DNA of 64,000 nt from Lentinula raphanica (taxonomy: Eukaryota > Basidiomycota > Agaricomycetes > Agaricales > Omphalotaceae): NCBI GenBank assembly GCA_027919835.1, contig JANVFP010000014.1, forward strand, positions 124,001 through 188,000, given 5' to 3'. Shown here in pieces: positions 1-10,925 of this stretch. A program made the translations under genes and the position numbers. Every line of letters starts with the position of its first letter. Position 1 is the stretch's first letter. Below the pieces are notes generated by a model, which saw only the letters and a program-made list of their open reading frames with translations, had not been told where the DNA came from and did no database searches.

Positions 1-138
1 CGATCATTTTTGTTCCACTGAACATCCCTATCGAGGTCCAGGTCCAGGGTACTGTCCAGGGTTGGAAGTTATATCGATCATTTTCGTTCCACTGAACATC
101 CCTATCGAGGTCCAGGTCCAGGGTACTGTCCAGGGTTG
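1..138. repeat. Two-copy tandem repeat, 74-bp period
   Basis: A block starting CGATCATTTTTGTTCCACTG at base 1 recurs almost unchanged at base 75. The copied part is about 64 bases, with about 10 bases between copies. The window edge cuts the left side, so more copies may lie upstream. No coding role is visible. Confidence 0.85.
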
Positions 139-670
139 TTGGTAACTGATTTTTAGAACTTCGATTCGAAGCTGAAGCCTGCATCTTGGAGCATCATGCA
201 TCAGGGAGCATCTTGGCCTCTCTGGGCTTAGAAACATGTCATGTAGAATGAACACATGTTTTTGACAAAAATGCCATGATCCTGGTTAATTAAAGGTAGC
301 AAGCCCTGAGCAGTGAGCATCATCGGATATACTAGTAGTGGACCCCGGTTCAAACGTTCAGCTCTGATTTCCTCCCTTCTCTCATCCCCTTCCCCTTCCT
401 GTCAAGGTTCCCTCCCCTCGACCTGTAACTCATCGCATATGTACACTGGATGTTTGAAGATCATGAAAAATAATGTAGTGACAGCAGGTACATAACAGCT
501 CACTCGTAAGTATGTATTATGGAAACCTGCGGATACCCGTACTAAGCGAGATTATCTGGATCATGTCAAGCAACATGAGCATGAGGTCTCATATCACTCT
601 ACCAGAAAGCATGCTTGGATAATTCCGGATCCTCTATCTATCGCCTTTTGCTCGCACATGCACAAGACAC
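139..670. other. No gene recognised
   Basis: Only short open frames without recognisable motifs occur here. The stretch is probably intergenic, and its right end is upstream of the small gene starting at 671. Confidence 0.5.
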
Positions 671-1317
671 ATGTCCCGCCGTTATATCATCATCATTCTT
701 GAAAACCTGCTATATGTACACAAATCGAGTACTCGAACTTCCGAACCCATGTCGACGAATTCGAAGTTACAACTATTGATTTCAGGTATGAATTCTCTCT
801 CCCGCGCTCCTGCATCTGCAGTTGACCGGTTGACCTTCGATCTTCAGATGATCTGTCCAAAGAATTATACACCATCAAAGGAGCAATAATCTTCGCTATC
901 TTCTTCGTGTGCTTTGCTGGTGCCTTCATTGGAACCCTTGAGGTTATTGCACGCATAGTGAGTAACCGTCAAATCTCAGAAGAACATCTTCATTGAGTAC
1001 GATTGCAGGCAATCTTCGCCTGGAACCAACTCTGTAGATACGCCACTAGATTGCGTGCTAAATTGCGGTCGAAGGCCGAAGAACTCAGGTTGAGGGAGGA
1101 ACAGATCAGGTTGAGGGAGGAACAGATCAGATTGAGGGAGAGGGAACTGGCTCAACGTAGTATGCTTCAGATCGATGCCGACATCCAGCTCTGCGAGCGT
1201 CTTGCCCAATTTTTTGAACGCTCTGCATTTGCCATCAGAACCAGAGCACATGAGTTGGAGATCGAGAGGGAGCTGTTTGCAGACACGGCAGCGCAAGACG
1301 AATTTGGAGGGGATTGA
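671..1317 (+). CDS. Small membrane-anchored coiled-coil protein, function unknown
   Basis: Three exons can be joined in frame: 671-785, 848-957 and 1009-1317. The introns 786-847 (GTATGA..TTCAG) and 958-1008 (GTGAGT..GCAG) are canonical. Exon 1 opens MSRRYIIIILENLL. Exon 2 encodes a hydrophobic stretch (AIIFAIFFVCFAGAFIG) that looks like one membrane helix. Exon 3 is highly charged and carries two perfect RLREEQI heptads plus a near copy, so a coiled coil is expected. The product would be about 175 residues and end in EFGGD. I do not recognise a family; a single-pass protein with a soluble coiled-coil tail is the most that can be said. Every join keeps frame, which supports a real gene. Confidence 0.6.
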
Positions 1318-3239
1318 CAACATTTATAGTCTATGTAATATGTTGACCGAGTGTATACCGTGACGATATAGTACTTGCGGATATTGATGTGTCTATTCCT
1401 GGTCTATTCTCCTAGCAAATTTGAATGTCGTTGATGATAACGCTACCATTGAATTTATCGATACTCTGGTTGACAACAGGTCTCTTCACGTCACTAGTAC
1501 TGAACCCGATCTGAGGAAACCCGACAAGAAGCAGGAGAAGGTAGGAGCAATCGTGGTGGAAAGGGATCAGCGTACTAACAGACAAGTGAGGAGACGGCCG
1601 GAGTAGGTATTCAGTGACCCGCTCTGAGGGAAGTCAAGGATGATCGCCAACGATGTTTGGAGCTTCTTGTATCACTAGGGAGAGATTTTGTTTGGTTAGT
1701 CGCGTATATATTCCATGCGGAAAGATCTATCATTTAATTTGAATGTAGCAGCAGTGATATTATTCCACACTCGTGCTGTTTTTCGCGCATTGCGATGGAT
1801 TGTGGTTTTGGTTTGGATTCGATGGTTATCTGGGCGGCGTGGAGCGGTAGTCGGGTACGTACTACGAACCACCTGTTTGAGTTTCGAATGGAGAGCGAGA
1901 GCATGAGAGCAAGTTGTTCGTCTAATCGACTGCTGCCAGTCCTGTTCATTCCAAAAGTAAGTAAGTAAATAATCATTCCAACAAGTATGTGTATGTCGAG
2001 GATGACATCGCATTTGTGTTGATTAACACTTCGAGGTAAGGTCTGCATCTAATCAGTGAGAAAGTTTCGTTTTATGTATATCCCCATCCCACTTCACGAG
2101 AGCTGGGCGAATCGCTTGGTGATATTCTTCAGGTATCAGCACTCGGGCTACCCAGAAAAAAAACACAATTCTCGCTCAGATTGTGGCGTAGCTAGCGTTG
2201 GTCCGGCGGCAGTAGAAAGTTTGTAGACAACAGATGGGATGGACCTCACTTCGATGCGAACACCGAGATCGTGAAAATGCTTTGGAAAAGCTGGGGAAGG
2301 AGGGACGTAAGTCCTGGCTTGAGCGTCAAGCTAAGATACGAAAAAACTGAGTGAGTATCAAACAGCAACGGCCAGGTGTGATTCGGGCATGATATACCTT
2401 CCACTCCGAGTGAAGTTGTCGGATTCATAAAGATCTAGCCACAACATATGCAAGACGCTGTGCTTCCGAAAGGCGACAAAGATAATCGAAATGTGCAGCA
2501 AGAGCAGCCTCTGACAATCCAGGACGTGTAAAACGCATTGTCTGAAAAAAAGGTTAGTCCATCCAAGGTCGAATAGGAATTCTACATTACACACCTAATA
2601 TGAGCGCGGAATCAGTATCTTCGAATCCAGTGAGGTACCAAAAGTCAGAGGCTTGACGGAATTTGTAGCTTGACGTGCATATGATCATTGGATATTCATA
2701 CAGAGTTTCTTGAGTCGAACTCACAAAATTCCTGATCAAGAAATTCAGTTCAGGTCACAACACTCATACAAAACATGACGGACTTCCACTCTTATACTTA
2801 ATGGTTCCAACCAAAGAGACCACCACACTGTTATCTGGGAGACGATCCATGAGTTTTCAACGCCTGTCTTCATATGATCGGGCTTTAATTCCGGGAGTTT
2901 CTGGTTTGACTACCTTACGATGTCTCAGCGAAATTGGAAAGTTCGAAATTGCAAGATGCAAAACGCACTGAGATGGGGATGCGAAACAAAAAGCGGTTGT
3001 CCGTGGATAGATGGTTTCAATGAAGCATTGTGCAGTTCTGTGGCATAACACCGGACAGAAACATTGAGAGAAGCACGGCTCCTGAGGAAATGGAACATAA
3101 GAGTAAAACTCAAGCACCTGGCAGTAGACGCTCAAATGTACCCGCGAAATCATCCCACGGAACGGTCTGCATCTCAAAATCATTGGTACTTTTATGTTTC
3201 TGTCTATTCGTTTGCACATAACCTGATTGAAGAACATAG
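1318..3239. other. Mostly intergenic; one possible orphan exon
   Basis: A 60-codon open frame at 1421-1606 (plus) follows a TCCTAG acceptor-like site. It reads as charged, plausible coding sequence ending in RRRPE, but I cannot join it to anything. The rest shows only short frames on both strands without motifs, and no gene can be supported. Confidence 0.35.
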
Positions 3240-3554
3240 ATGGCCTCATACACGGCCTTCACCTCGGTCGCTAGAAGACCAGGTCTCCAATTTCAATCGT
3301 ATAACACTCTCAGCGCTCTTGCTACACGTCGTATGCATGCCTCAGCTATCACTTATTCCAAATTCCGCAAGCTCAAGAACGAAAAGATACCATTCTCTGA
3401 GGTTCACCTCGTAGAGAGCGATGGCCAGCTCATAAAAACTGGTCGACAGGATCTCCTGGCCAAAATTGACAAGGAAAATTTCTACGTCGAACTCCAAGTG
3501 CATAAATTCCTGAGTGAAGTAACCAAACCCGTAGTACTGCCTGACTTGAAGTGA
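3240..3554 (+). CDS. Translation initiation factor IF3-like N-terminal fragment (probably mitochondrial)
   Basis: An ATG at 3240 opens 104 codons. The first ~30 residues are basic and hydroxylated, like a mitochondrial targeting peptide (MASYTAFTSVARRP). Next comes a segment like the IF3 N-terminal domain: RKLKNEKIPFSEVHLVESDG, then a LLAKID..NFYVEL stretch. Bacterial and organellar IF3 show NxxI(P)xxxVxLI..DG at this place. The C-terminal ribosome-binding domain of IF3 is absent: the frame stops at 3554, and the convergent permease gene ends at 3573. A splice to a distant exon is unlikely because opposite-strand coding follows. I read it as a truncated copy; an alternative is a short unrelated protein. 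Confidence 0.4.
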   Translation: MASYTAFTSVARRPGLQFQSYNTLSALATRRMHASAITYSKFRKLKNEKIPFSEVHLVESDGQLIKTGRQDLLAKIDKENFYVELQVHKFLSEVTKPVVLPDLK

Positions 3555-3572
3555 AAGCACTACTAGTACTCT

Positions 3573-5779
3573 TCATTTGTGGTGTTTAAGGGCCTGCTCG
3601 CACCGCAACCACTTTTCCTCGGGGACGATGCTCCAGCTAACAATTCCGAAGATAGTTACAGAACCAAAGATAATGCAAGCCTGTGTACGAAGTTCAGATC
3701 ATCTTCACTCTGTGTCAGTTCTGCACTCACAAAGTTGAAAGTCCCAGCGTCGATAGGAAAGTAAAACGGCGAAATCATGACCTGCAATGTCAACTGATCA
3801 GTCAAAACGATATTCCCCAACTCCATCATGATTGTGGTATATACATACTCACAGCAAACACAAGACCGTTGGAAAAAAATGCGCACACATAGAATACCTA
3901 TGCGAAGCGCCCGAGAAAGAACCGAGAGGAACGAAAGGGAGTCATCGTGAAGCGTAGGAGTGCAATGAGACCGTAAGCAGCGATAGTGGGCACACCGGCT
4001 GCAGACACGAGTGAAGTGAAAGCGACAGAACTGGAGAGTATTGTGCACAGAATCGAGGCACTGAAGATGTACAACACGGTGACAGCATTTCTTGGCTGCC
4101 ATACAACTGTGACTTTACCGATGTATCCAGATAGTGGAAGTAAACCGTCGCGAGCAACCGCGAACAATAGTCGTGATGCAGCCACAATAGCTACGCTGGT
4201 GTTCTGAATATGTTGATGTCAAGCTGAGGTCTAGCGATAGACAGAGGAGTGAACATACCGATATTAGTCCTATGATCGTGATTATAGTCACGAAAATACT
4301 GGTAGCCCGACCAAGAGCTAAGGCGTAAATCTGGACGAAAGGCTGGGTCGCGTTCAACGAAAATAGTGTATCGAAATCGGGAGTGCAGAACAAGAACAAG
4401 AACTGTCATGAATATAGTTGAGCATGCCCATACGGGATGATAAAAAAGGTCCTTACCTAGCATGCTTGGTTTCTTCAGCGATATGGCCCGATGCGTCGAA
4501 ACCAATCATAGTACCAGCTGTAAAAGCTGTAAACAAGCTGCATGGTGCAAGAAACTATCTGAGAATGATAGAAGTTTATGAATATCCTTGAAGGACTCAC
4601 AACGATAGAACCAGTGCCAGCCTGCGCTTGCGCCAGTCCCATTATCTTTGAAGACTGTCAAAATCTGACCAACGGAAATCTAAGATGGCTCTCACAAGAC
4701 ATAGTGAAAACCTCGTGAGCATCTCTGAATCCATATGAAACTCCGATAGGCAACCAGATGAGGCATAGAAAGAAGTCTAGCATGATCATTGATCAACGCG
4801 ACCGAGAATCTGAAAACACCAGAGTAGAGCTTCGGTGGCAAATAATTGATCGTCACGGATATAACGAGCAAAACTTCAGAGATAGCCCGCACGAGAGCCC
4901 TCCACTTGATATTGCTGCTATCCAGTCCACCTGGAAAGTCGATCCCCCATACTGTGAGCTGGGAAACTATGTAGTATGCAGTAGCCTGTGTGTTGATGTT
5001 GATTGATACTCGAAGCTCGAAGGAAAGTTTCTGACCGTACCTAACAGTTGCTCGCAGTGAAAGTCATCCAAGCGGTGCAAGCCCACCAGGCGACAATAAA
5101 ACCGAAGAATCTTGCATATTTAGGACCAGCTCTTTTGGCTGCCCAGATGTATATAGATCCACTCAGTGACAACGCAGAACAGATTTCTACAAGGACCGCA
5201 GCGGTGAACATCATGAATACGACTGATTTATGTAGGAAGACCTGGTAAACCTTTCAGGATTACTGAGGCTATAATGATACTAGTGAATCGAACCAAATTG
5301 CAGCTGGTCCTCCAGTCAAAAGACCTAAGAAGATAGCCAATCTGTGCGTGACGGTTCAAAAAATGGCCCTTGAAAAGGAAAGAAACAACATACCTGACAC
5401 TACCAATGAAATCCAGCGCGCAAAAGCTCTCCGCATAGTTTTCAACCAAATGCCAGCTACGGTGTAGTTGCTAGACGACGAATATATCAGCGCAAGCAAC
5501 GTACGACGACCGTACACACTTGTGTATATCCTAGATTTTGCTAGACAAATATCAGCCAACCTGGAAGTAATGATGACACTAGGGAGCCTCCCTACGCAGA
5601 TCTCAGCGCTGATCAGGTTCAAGCGGTATGATCTCAATCCTTGTGAGTGTCATTCCAACCGAATCACCGGCGATGGAAATCTCTCATCAAGGATACCCGC
5701 AGCCATTTCCAATGAATCATCATCAGAGAGGACTTTACCGGTATGGTATAGCAGTCTGATATCGCAAGGTCCATCCATG
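3573..5779 (-). pseudogene. Amino-acid/GABA-type permease (APC superfamily), apparently decaying
   Basis: Read on the minus strand, a chain of exons gives the fungal GABA/choline-type APC permease. In order: QLHRSW..NYAESFCALDFIG, LAIFLGLLTGGPAAIW (helix 1), an EICSALSLSGSIYIWAAKRA segment, FIVAWWACTAWMTF, YIVSQLTVW, LLDFFLCLIWLPIG, GTMIGFDASGHIAEETK, CTPDFDTLF..QPFVQIYALALGR, SRLLFAVARDGLLPLSG, QPRNAVTVLY, SAAGVPTIAAYGL, then FGSVTIFGIVSW and a C-terminus ending at a TGA (3573-3575). Such proteins import amino acids or related amines across the plasma membrane or vacuole. Two defects are visible. An in-frame TAG lies right after LGRFA (about 3900), before VFYVCAFFSNGLVFA. Between EETKHA and the CTPDFD exon, about 24 residues that the family normally has are missing. 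The first exon (from about 5779) is tentative. Confidence 0.75.
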
Positions 5780-6395
5780 GTCGAATATTTCATTACCAGT
5801 TGGGCTTGATCAGAATCAGCTTGGGTATCTTCGTCTTGTGTGTCTTTTTTGCGTCTGTCGATATCAGAGGTTGCAGCGATTAGGAAATAAGGTGGAGGCC
5901 GGATGGAAGATGAGAATCTGAACTTGACTGAAGTCAGATTTTTCGGGTCGCCAAAGATTTGGAGTCATCTGGGAGTCATGCTCGCTTAATAAAGCTTAGT
6001 CATGACTTTCGCTTCCCCGGGTTGGCTAATGCGTGGGATAAGTGGAGGTCCGAAGGAAGAGGTCGAAGACCAAGACCAAGAGAAAGCCCACGTCACGTCT
6101 TCATGATCTCACATCAGGATTCAAGCTGATTCAAGCCTTTGCAGGCTTCAACGATGCGCGGAGCCTCATGACCCTTGGCATGAGCCTCCGACGGAACTTC
6201 CTTGGAAGGCAGTAAGTGAGTATATTTCGCCTCTAGTTCAACTTGAACTTATTCCCCCTGGTTCTCACAGCTCTCATTTTCTTGTCCTTCTTCTCAGTCT
6301 GCAATCTCAGGAGCTTTGCTTTTTCTCATATCAGTGGTGTCTTCCGGAAGACCCTCGAATCTCGTTCTCTAATCTCTCTTTCGAATCCCATCCCG
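5780..6395. promoter_or_regulatory. Divergent intergenic region between permease and GH16-like gene
   Basis: The permease reads left and the GH16-like gene reads right, so both upstream regions must lie here. The last ~150 bases before 6396 are pyrimidine-rich (CT-runs such as TTCTTGTCCTTCTTCTC), as often seen before fungal start codons. No clear TATA box or known operator is identified. Confidence 0.4.
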
Positions 6396-7509
6396 ATGAA
6401 ACTTTCCTTTGATAGTCACTACTTCTTCGCAGTCGAAACGTTTCTGCTAGTGATCCTGACGGGCTTCAGCTACGCCGGTAATTGCTCCTGTGGATATGTT
6501 GACGACCCAGGCCATGTATGGAGAGAATCTGTTGTCACGGACTTCACCAAATCTTCATCAGGAGCTCTCGCTGCCTTGGGTGACGACTGGATCGTTTCTA
6601 CAGACAACGAGCCACAATCCGGTTCAGCTACTGCTGATATTCAGTATATCAAAGCGAATGTTTCAGAACACAAAAGCGCGCTGGGTATACAGGCTAGTGC
6701 TGTAAGTAACTTTTTTTTCGTTTCTGCGCGAAATGGCTAGATGATCATGCTATATTCATGAAATTATCTAGCATACAGCCGGTAGTAGCGAGGTTCTTTC
6801 TGTGGAGATATTCACGAAACGATCAAATACTCTGCATGGTGCTTTCCGCATGCGTGCGGCTGTCCCGACTGTACCTGGGGTTGTCTTTGGTGAATACTTG
6901 ATCGAATCGATTATCATTCGCCTTATACTTCCCTCACACAACCATTCTCTTCAGGTTTCTTCTCTTACGAGTCTGACTCGCAAGAACAAGACATTCAATT
7001 CCTGTCTTTCGATGATAAGAGCCCCCAGCATGTTCAACACACGAACCAGCCCGGAATGGTTAATGGAGAAGTGGATGATGAAGCTTACAGGGATGTGGAC
7101 GTTAGCAGTGCCAACTTTACATGCGTCTTCAAGGCTTCGCGTTCTACCAAGCATAAACTGACGCAGAACTTTTGGCGAACACCGTTTTGACTGGCTCAAG
7201 ACCGCCACGAAGTATTATTACAACTCTGAAAGCGGTATGCGCTTCTTGATTCATTATCTTCCAACAAGAAGGCTCATTGCGATGTGGTTTTGAATAGACA
7301 ATAACCAAGAATGTCCCGACCTCCCCTCTGAGATTGTGCTCAACGTATGGCCTAATGGCAATCCTGGCTTTTCTCAAGGACCTCCGAGATCCAATGTTGT
7401 TGCCACAGTGGAATACATTAAGCTGTATTTCAATTCGACAAGTATGGATGAACAGAAGTTCAGTCAGGCTTGTAGTGAGGCAGGGCATGTCGCGCGGTGT
7501 AAGATATAG
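6396..7509 (+). CDS. Secreted GH16-like protein (concanavalin A-like lectin/glucanase fold), one apparent frameshift
   Basis: The chosen ATG at 6396 gives a signal peptide with a hydrophobic core (FLLVILTGFSYAG). An upstream ATG in the same frame would only lengthen the leader. Four exons fit: 6396-6701, 6772-6889, 6955-7234 and 7298-7509. The mature part runs CSCGYVDDPGHVW, then FFSYESDSQEQDIQFLSFDD, EVDDEAYRDVDVSS, HRFDWLKTATKYYYNSES, SEIVLNVWPNGNPGFSQGPP and a TVEYIKLYFNSTSMDE tail with cysteines (CSEAGHVARCKI). This matches fungal GH16-like secreted proteins, which act on or bind beta-glucans of cell walls. Exon 3 changes frame at the T-run 7170-7173: up to LTQNF one frame reads, from GEHRFDW the next, and without a shift translation stops at a TGA soon after. 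The canonical catalytic ExDxE motif is not evident, so enzyme activity is uncertain. Confidence 0.7.
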
Positions 7510-8789
7510 GGTGCCGAGTCGCTCGAGTTGTGTACAACGATGATGATATCTATCGTACAGGAAATGATATTATCAAGTTGACCTTAGGCTTCGCTTTAAG
7601 CTAGAGCTTTGATTTTGTGTCACACTTCCGACCTCAAGCAACGCAGCTTCACGGAACGCGGAAAATGCGTGAACGGTGGTCAATCCAACCGTGATTCATA
7701 TATATGTACTAATACACGAATGAAACTGATGATCAATGTGATATTCGTGTATAGCGCATGCGACGGTTCATCTGTACCTGTAGATGGGGACAATTCCTTC
7801 ATCATTCTCAATCGATGTTGAACTGCTGCAAAGAATGAGCAAGGGTATTACTGCAACAAAGGATTGAATGGTCTGACCTGCTTTAACGCCTTGATGAGTA
7901 ACCATTCTTCGTTGGACACGTCTGCTCCGAAGGAAGACTGAAACGTAGATCAATATGATGATAGTCAAGGCTGAAGCGGTTTCGAGTCACCTTCAGCACA
8001 TCAGTACTTTGTCTGGTGATAAGTATGGCTCAAGAATTCATCTTTTTCGTCGAAATGGCGTCCAAACAGCTTGGCTGACTGGTAGACAGCATGCTCGATC
8101 TTGACGTTGACACCGCCGCCAGCTTGTGACTTCTTGACAATCTGAAGAAACATCAGCAACAAAAAAAGTTTGTTCTTGAGTACGTTTGGCAGTGAACGTA
8201 GGATATACACGGCCAACGCTTCACTAATCCTGCAGAGAGGTCTCTAATGTAGAGAATTTGACGTCCACATGTGGCAGATATATGTACTAGGAACGACCGC
8301 ATAAACGAGTGATACTGGTATGAGTCTGGATTCTGGAATACATACCGACTCACAGCTTGAGTATCTCGATATAGTAATATGTCCGAGTCACTCCATGGGC
8401 TTCAACAATAAACCTTCCTATCATATGGCGTATGGTTTGTTGTAGTGCGGCCAATATCTGCTGTTCACCAATGGGTAAAAAGCTCGGCCGTTTGTTATCT
8501 TATGCCGTTCCTCCACATTGCTCAAGACCTTCAGAAGATAAGATCCATTGGGAGTGGTAGATGATGCGAAAAATAACAGGAAAGCGTCTAGCCAGCAAAC
8601 AAGATCAAGGGGCGGTCAAGAATAACCGATAAAGAAAGCCACTGAAGGGCATAGAAATGTCACAATGGGGTGAAAGTCGAAGAGAAAACAACAAGGGGGC
8701 AGTTGAGAGTTGGAAAGAACAAGAAGAAATGTGTATACAAGGCCGCTCTATGATTACCTGCAATGAGAAATGAAAGTCCACACGGGAAT
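7510..8789. other. Unresolved stretch, possible exons on the minus strand
   Basis: On the minus strand, 8001-8216 reads as plausible coding sequence (VKKSQAGGGVNVKIEHAVYQ, then FDEKDEFLSHTYHQ), and 7768-7968 contains two hydrophobic segments. Acceptor-like sites precede both. I cannot join them into a recognisable gene and do not know the family. Confidence 0.3.
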
Positions 8790-9725
8790 TCAAAGATCGG
8801 GCCATTCAAGGGTATGTTGAGCGGGTGTAACATCCAGCTTGGAGGCTATCCTGTCGATCGTAGTTTGAATGGCGATAGATGGGATTGGTTTATGTCGAAC
8901 AGAAGACCTGCACGTTGGGCATTGGCAGATCTTTCCCGTCTCAATCTCGAGACGACGAGCATTGGTGATGCATCGTGCGCAAACGACGTGCCCACATCTC
9001 AAACTATGAAGGGTCAAAATTTGGAGATACAGCAAGATATAAGGCGTACACGTGAGGATTCCACGCAAGTTCCTTGCAAGACCAACAACTATGGTCGATT
9101 CGTTCTATGACTTGCTTCGAGTCTAGAATTTCTTGATAATCCTAAGAGATGATTAAGACGACAGAGATCGAGGGAGATGAGGGAGATGAAGACTCACCAT
9201 ACAGAGCTGTGTTAGTAATTCAATATACTCAGTCGTGGACTTGATCGAAGCTTCTTGTTCGTCGAAGACAAGCGTGGTCGATACAGAAAAGATTTCCAAT
9301 CTCTTGATGTAAGGATCTGTACTGGGAAGTTCGACTGGAATGAGTGGCTTCAACGGAAGATCCTGCGTATATGCACTGGCGCCGACGTGAGATGCAGGCT
9401 CGGATAAAGGGCTGGAGCCTTCGGGCGTGACTACTGTATCAAGAGGCGCAAGATTCGAAAGCATGCGTGCTTCAAGCGGGAGATCATGGCTAACCAGGTC
9501 GACGGAGCTGTGAAACGCTGGCAAAAGATTGGACTCTCCCGCCGCTGTGCCAGTAACGGCAGTAGGCGTGCTGATCGCTGTGGTAGATCTGGAAGTGATA
9601 GTGGCATTGGCGTCCTGGGACTTTCTCATCGTACTACGTAAAGTCATGGTAGAACTAGGCCCAGGCGAATATGATTCTTGGTTGGTTCGACGACGGGAAG
9701 TTCTACGAGCGCGTTCAGGTGCCAT
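8790..9725 (-). CDS. RING-finger protein, copy 1
   Basis: The minus-strand ATG at 9725 opens MAPERARRTSRRRTNQE, a basic, Ser/Thr-rich, likely disordered N-terminal half of about 170 residues. Two introns then lead to the zinc-binding part: CWSCKELAWNPHV, spliced to LRCGHVVCARC, followed by CQCPTCRSSV. The pattern C-x2-C, C-x-H-x2-C-x2-C, C-x2-C is that of a RING domain. RING proteins usually act as E3 ubiquitin ligases by binding an E2 enzyme; the substrate is unknown. The RING sits near the C-terminus and the protein ends TLEWPDL. The intron inside the RING splits codons at the same place as in the neighbouring copy at 10926-12118, so the two are tandem paralogues. Confidence 0.7.
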
Positions 9726-9739
9726 AGAAAGTACGAGAA

Positions 9740-10487
9740 GATGACTGTCGCTGCGGAGAAGACAAAGGTCAGTCGGGATTTAGTACTAGTACTAACACGC
9801 GATTTACCTGAAGGCATAACTACCACGAGGCTGGAGCAATCGATAAACATTCGGCACGAGGGATATGACAACGCTAGTGTCGGACAGTTACAGGCATATG
9901 CCATGTACAAGGAAACATAAGCGGGATTTTCTGGAAACGAAGGACTGCGTTGTGGGGAAGATAACTTTTCCAGTTGACGGTAACTGAGAAAAAGAGTAGT
10001 ATTGCTGCTCTTTTCAAGAGGATTCATATTCACTGGACCGGCCAGGAACAGATCTAGAGAATCTCTAGCAGGGACCGAGTCGTGGATGTCGCCGTTAGCG
10101 CTAACCGGAGACATAGACCCTATCAGTGTCGTCAGGTCTGGTAGCACCACCGGATGAGTGAAGACAGCGGCATGTATTCCCTGCGTGGATTTTGAGCACC
10201 AATACGAGCACCCTGAAATAAGGATAGGTCTGCTCCAGGACGACTCGGTGATTCTCCGCCGTGCCGGTTGGGCTTTCGTCGCTCGAATATGTTTGAAGCT
10301 TGTATATGAAGTCGGGAGGAGCATTGTTGAGTTGTAGACTATGCAAAAAGTTTTCATTATAGCTAAGTTTTACTCCAGAATTGAGAACCTGAGGGACATA
10401 CCAAGTCCCGACTTTGAACGACTCGAAATCGAATATGAGTGCATGTAGGTTTCTTGAAGGATTTGGGATTAAGAGCACTGTTGGCAA
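9740..10487 (-). CDS. Unrecognised gene between the RING paralogues
   Basis: On the minus strand a first exon reads MPTVLLIPNPSRNLHALIFD, and a probable 63-base intron (GTATGT..CATAG) joins it to LQLNNAPPDFIYKLQTYSS..TGTAENHRVVLEQTYPYF. Farther on, another frame reads as coding (AAVFTHPVVLPDLTTLIGSM to CSSLVVVMPS) and ends at a GTAAAT donor near 9807. The link between the two parts is not resolved. Cysteine, proline and serine are common in the second part. I do not recognise a family. The last exon may overlap the 5' region of RING copy 1. Confidence 0.35.
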
Positions 10488-10925
10488 AGAGACAAGGTTG
10501 TTAATGACCCGCTCTCAATTTGTCTTTGGAAGACATCGAGCTTGAAGGTTGAAATTTTGAAAGTTGAAGTCTGAAGTTTGAAACGGCTCTGCGTAGTGCT
10601 TCCTGAAAACCGTCACGTGATATGAATCACGTCGCGATTCGCGGCGCGTCTTGCGAAAGCTGCTCTGATGAAGATAACTCTAACCAGCCTTTCAGATGGT
10701 ACCGCTACCTGATTCCGAGCTAAAAGTCAGTTGTAACGTGTTTTTCAGCGTTCATCGCCCGCCAGTAAAGGTTGGCCACATCGGAAGATCAAATCTAGAA
10801 TGCCAGTGTACCCACCGTTTTGCCCGGGCTACAACTACTTGAAATTTTTTCGTTCTGGATGGCAAATGTCTGACCATTCATCGTAGAGGTCATATCAAAA
10901 CTGTGCAAACTTAGCCTACATTAGT

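Noticed and set aside
9644..10357. 237-codon minus-strand frame as one uninterrupted gene
   Set aside because: Its first part overlaps a more coding-like exon in another frame, and its end overlaps the RING 1 start. Only the middle part is credible.
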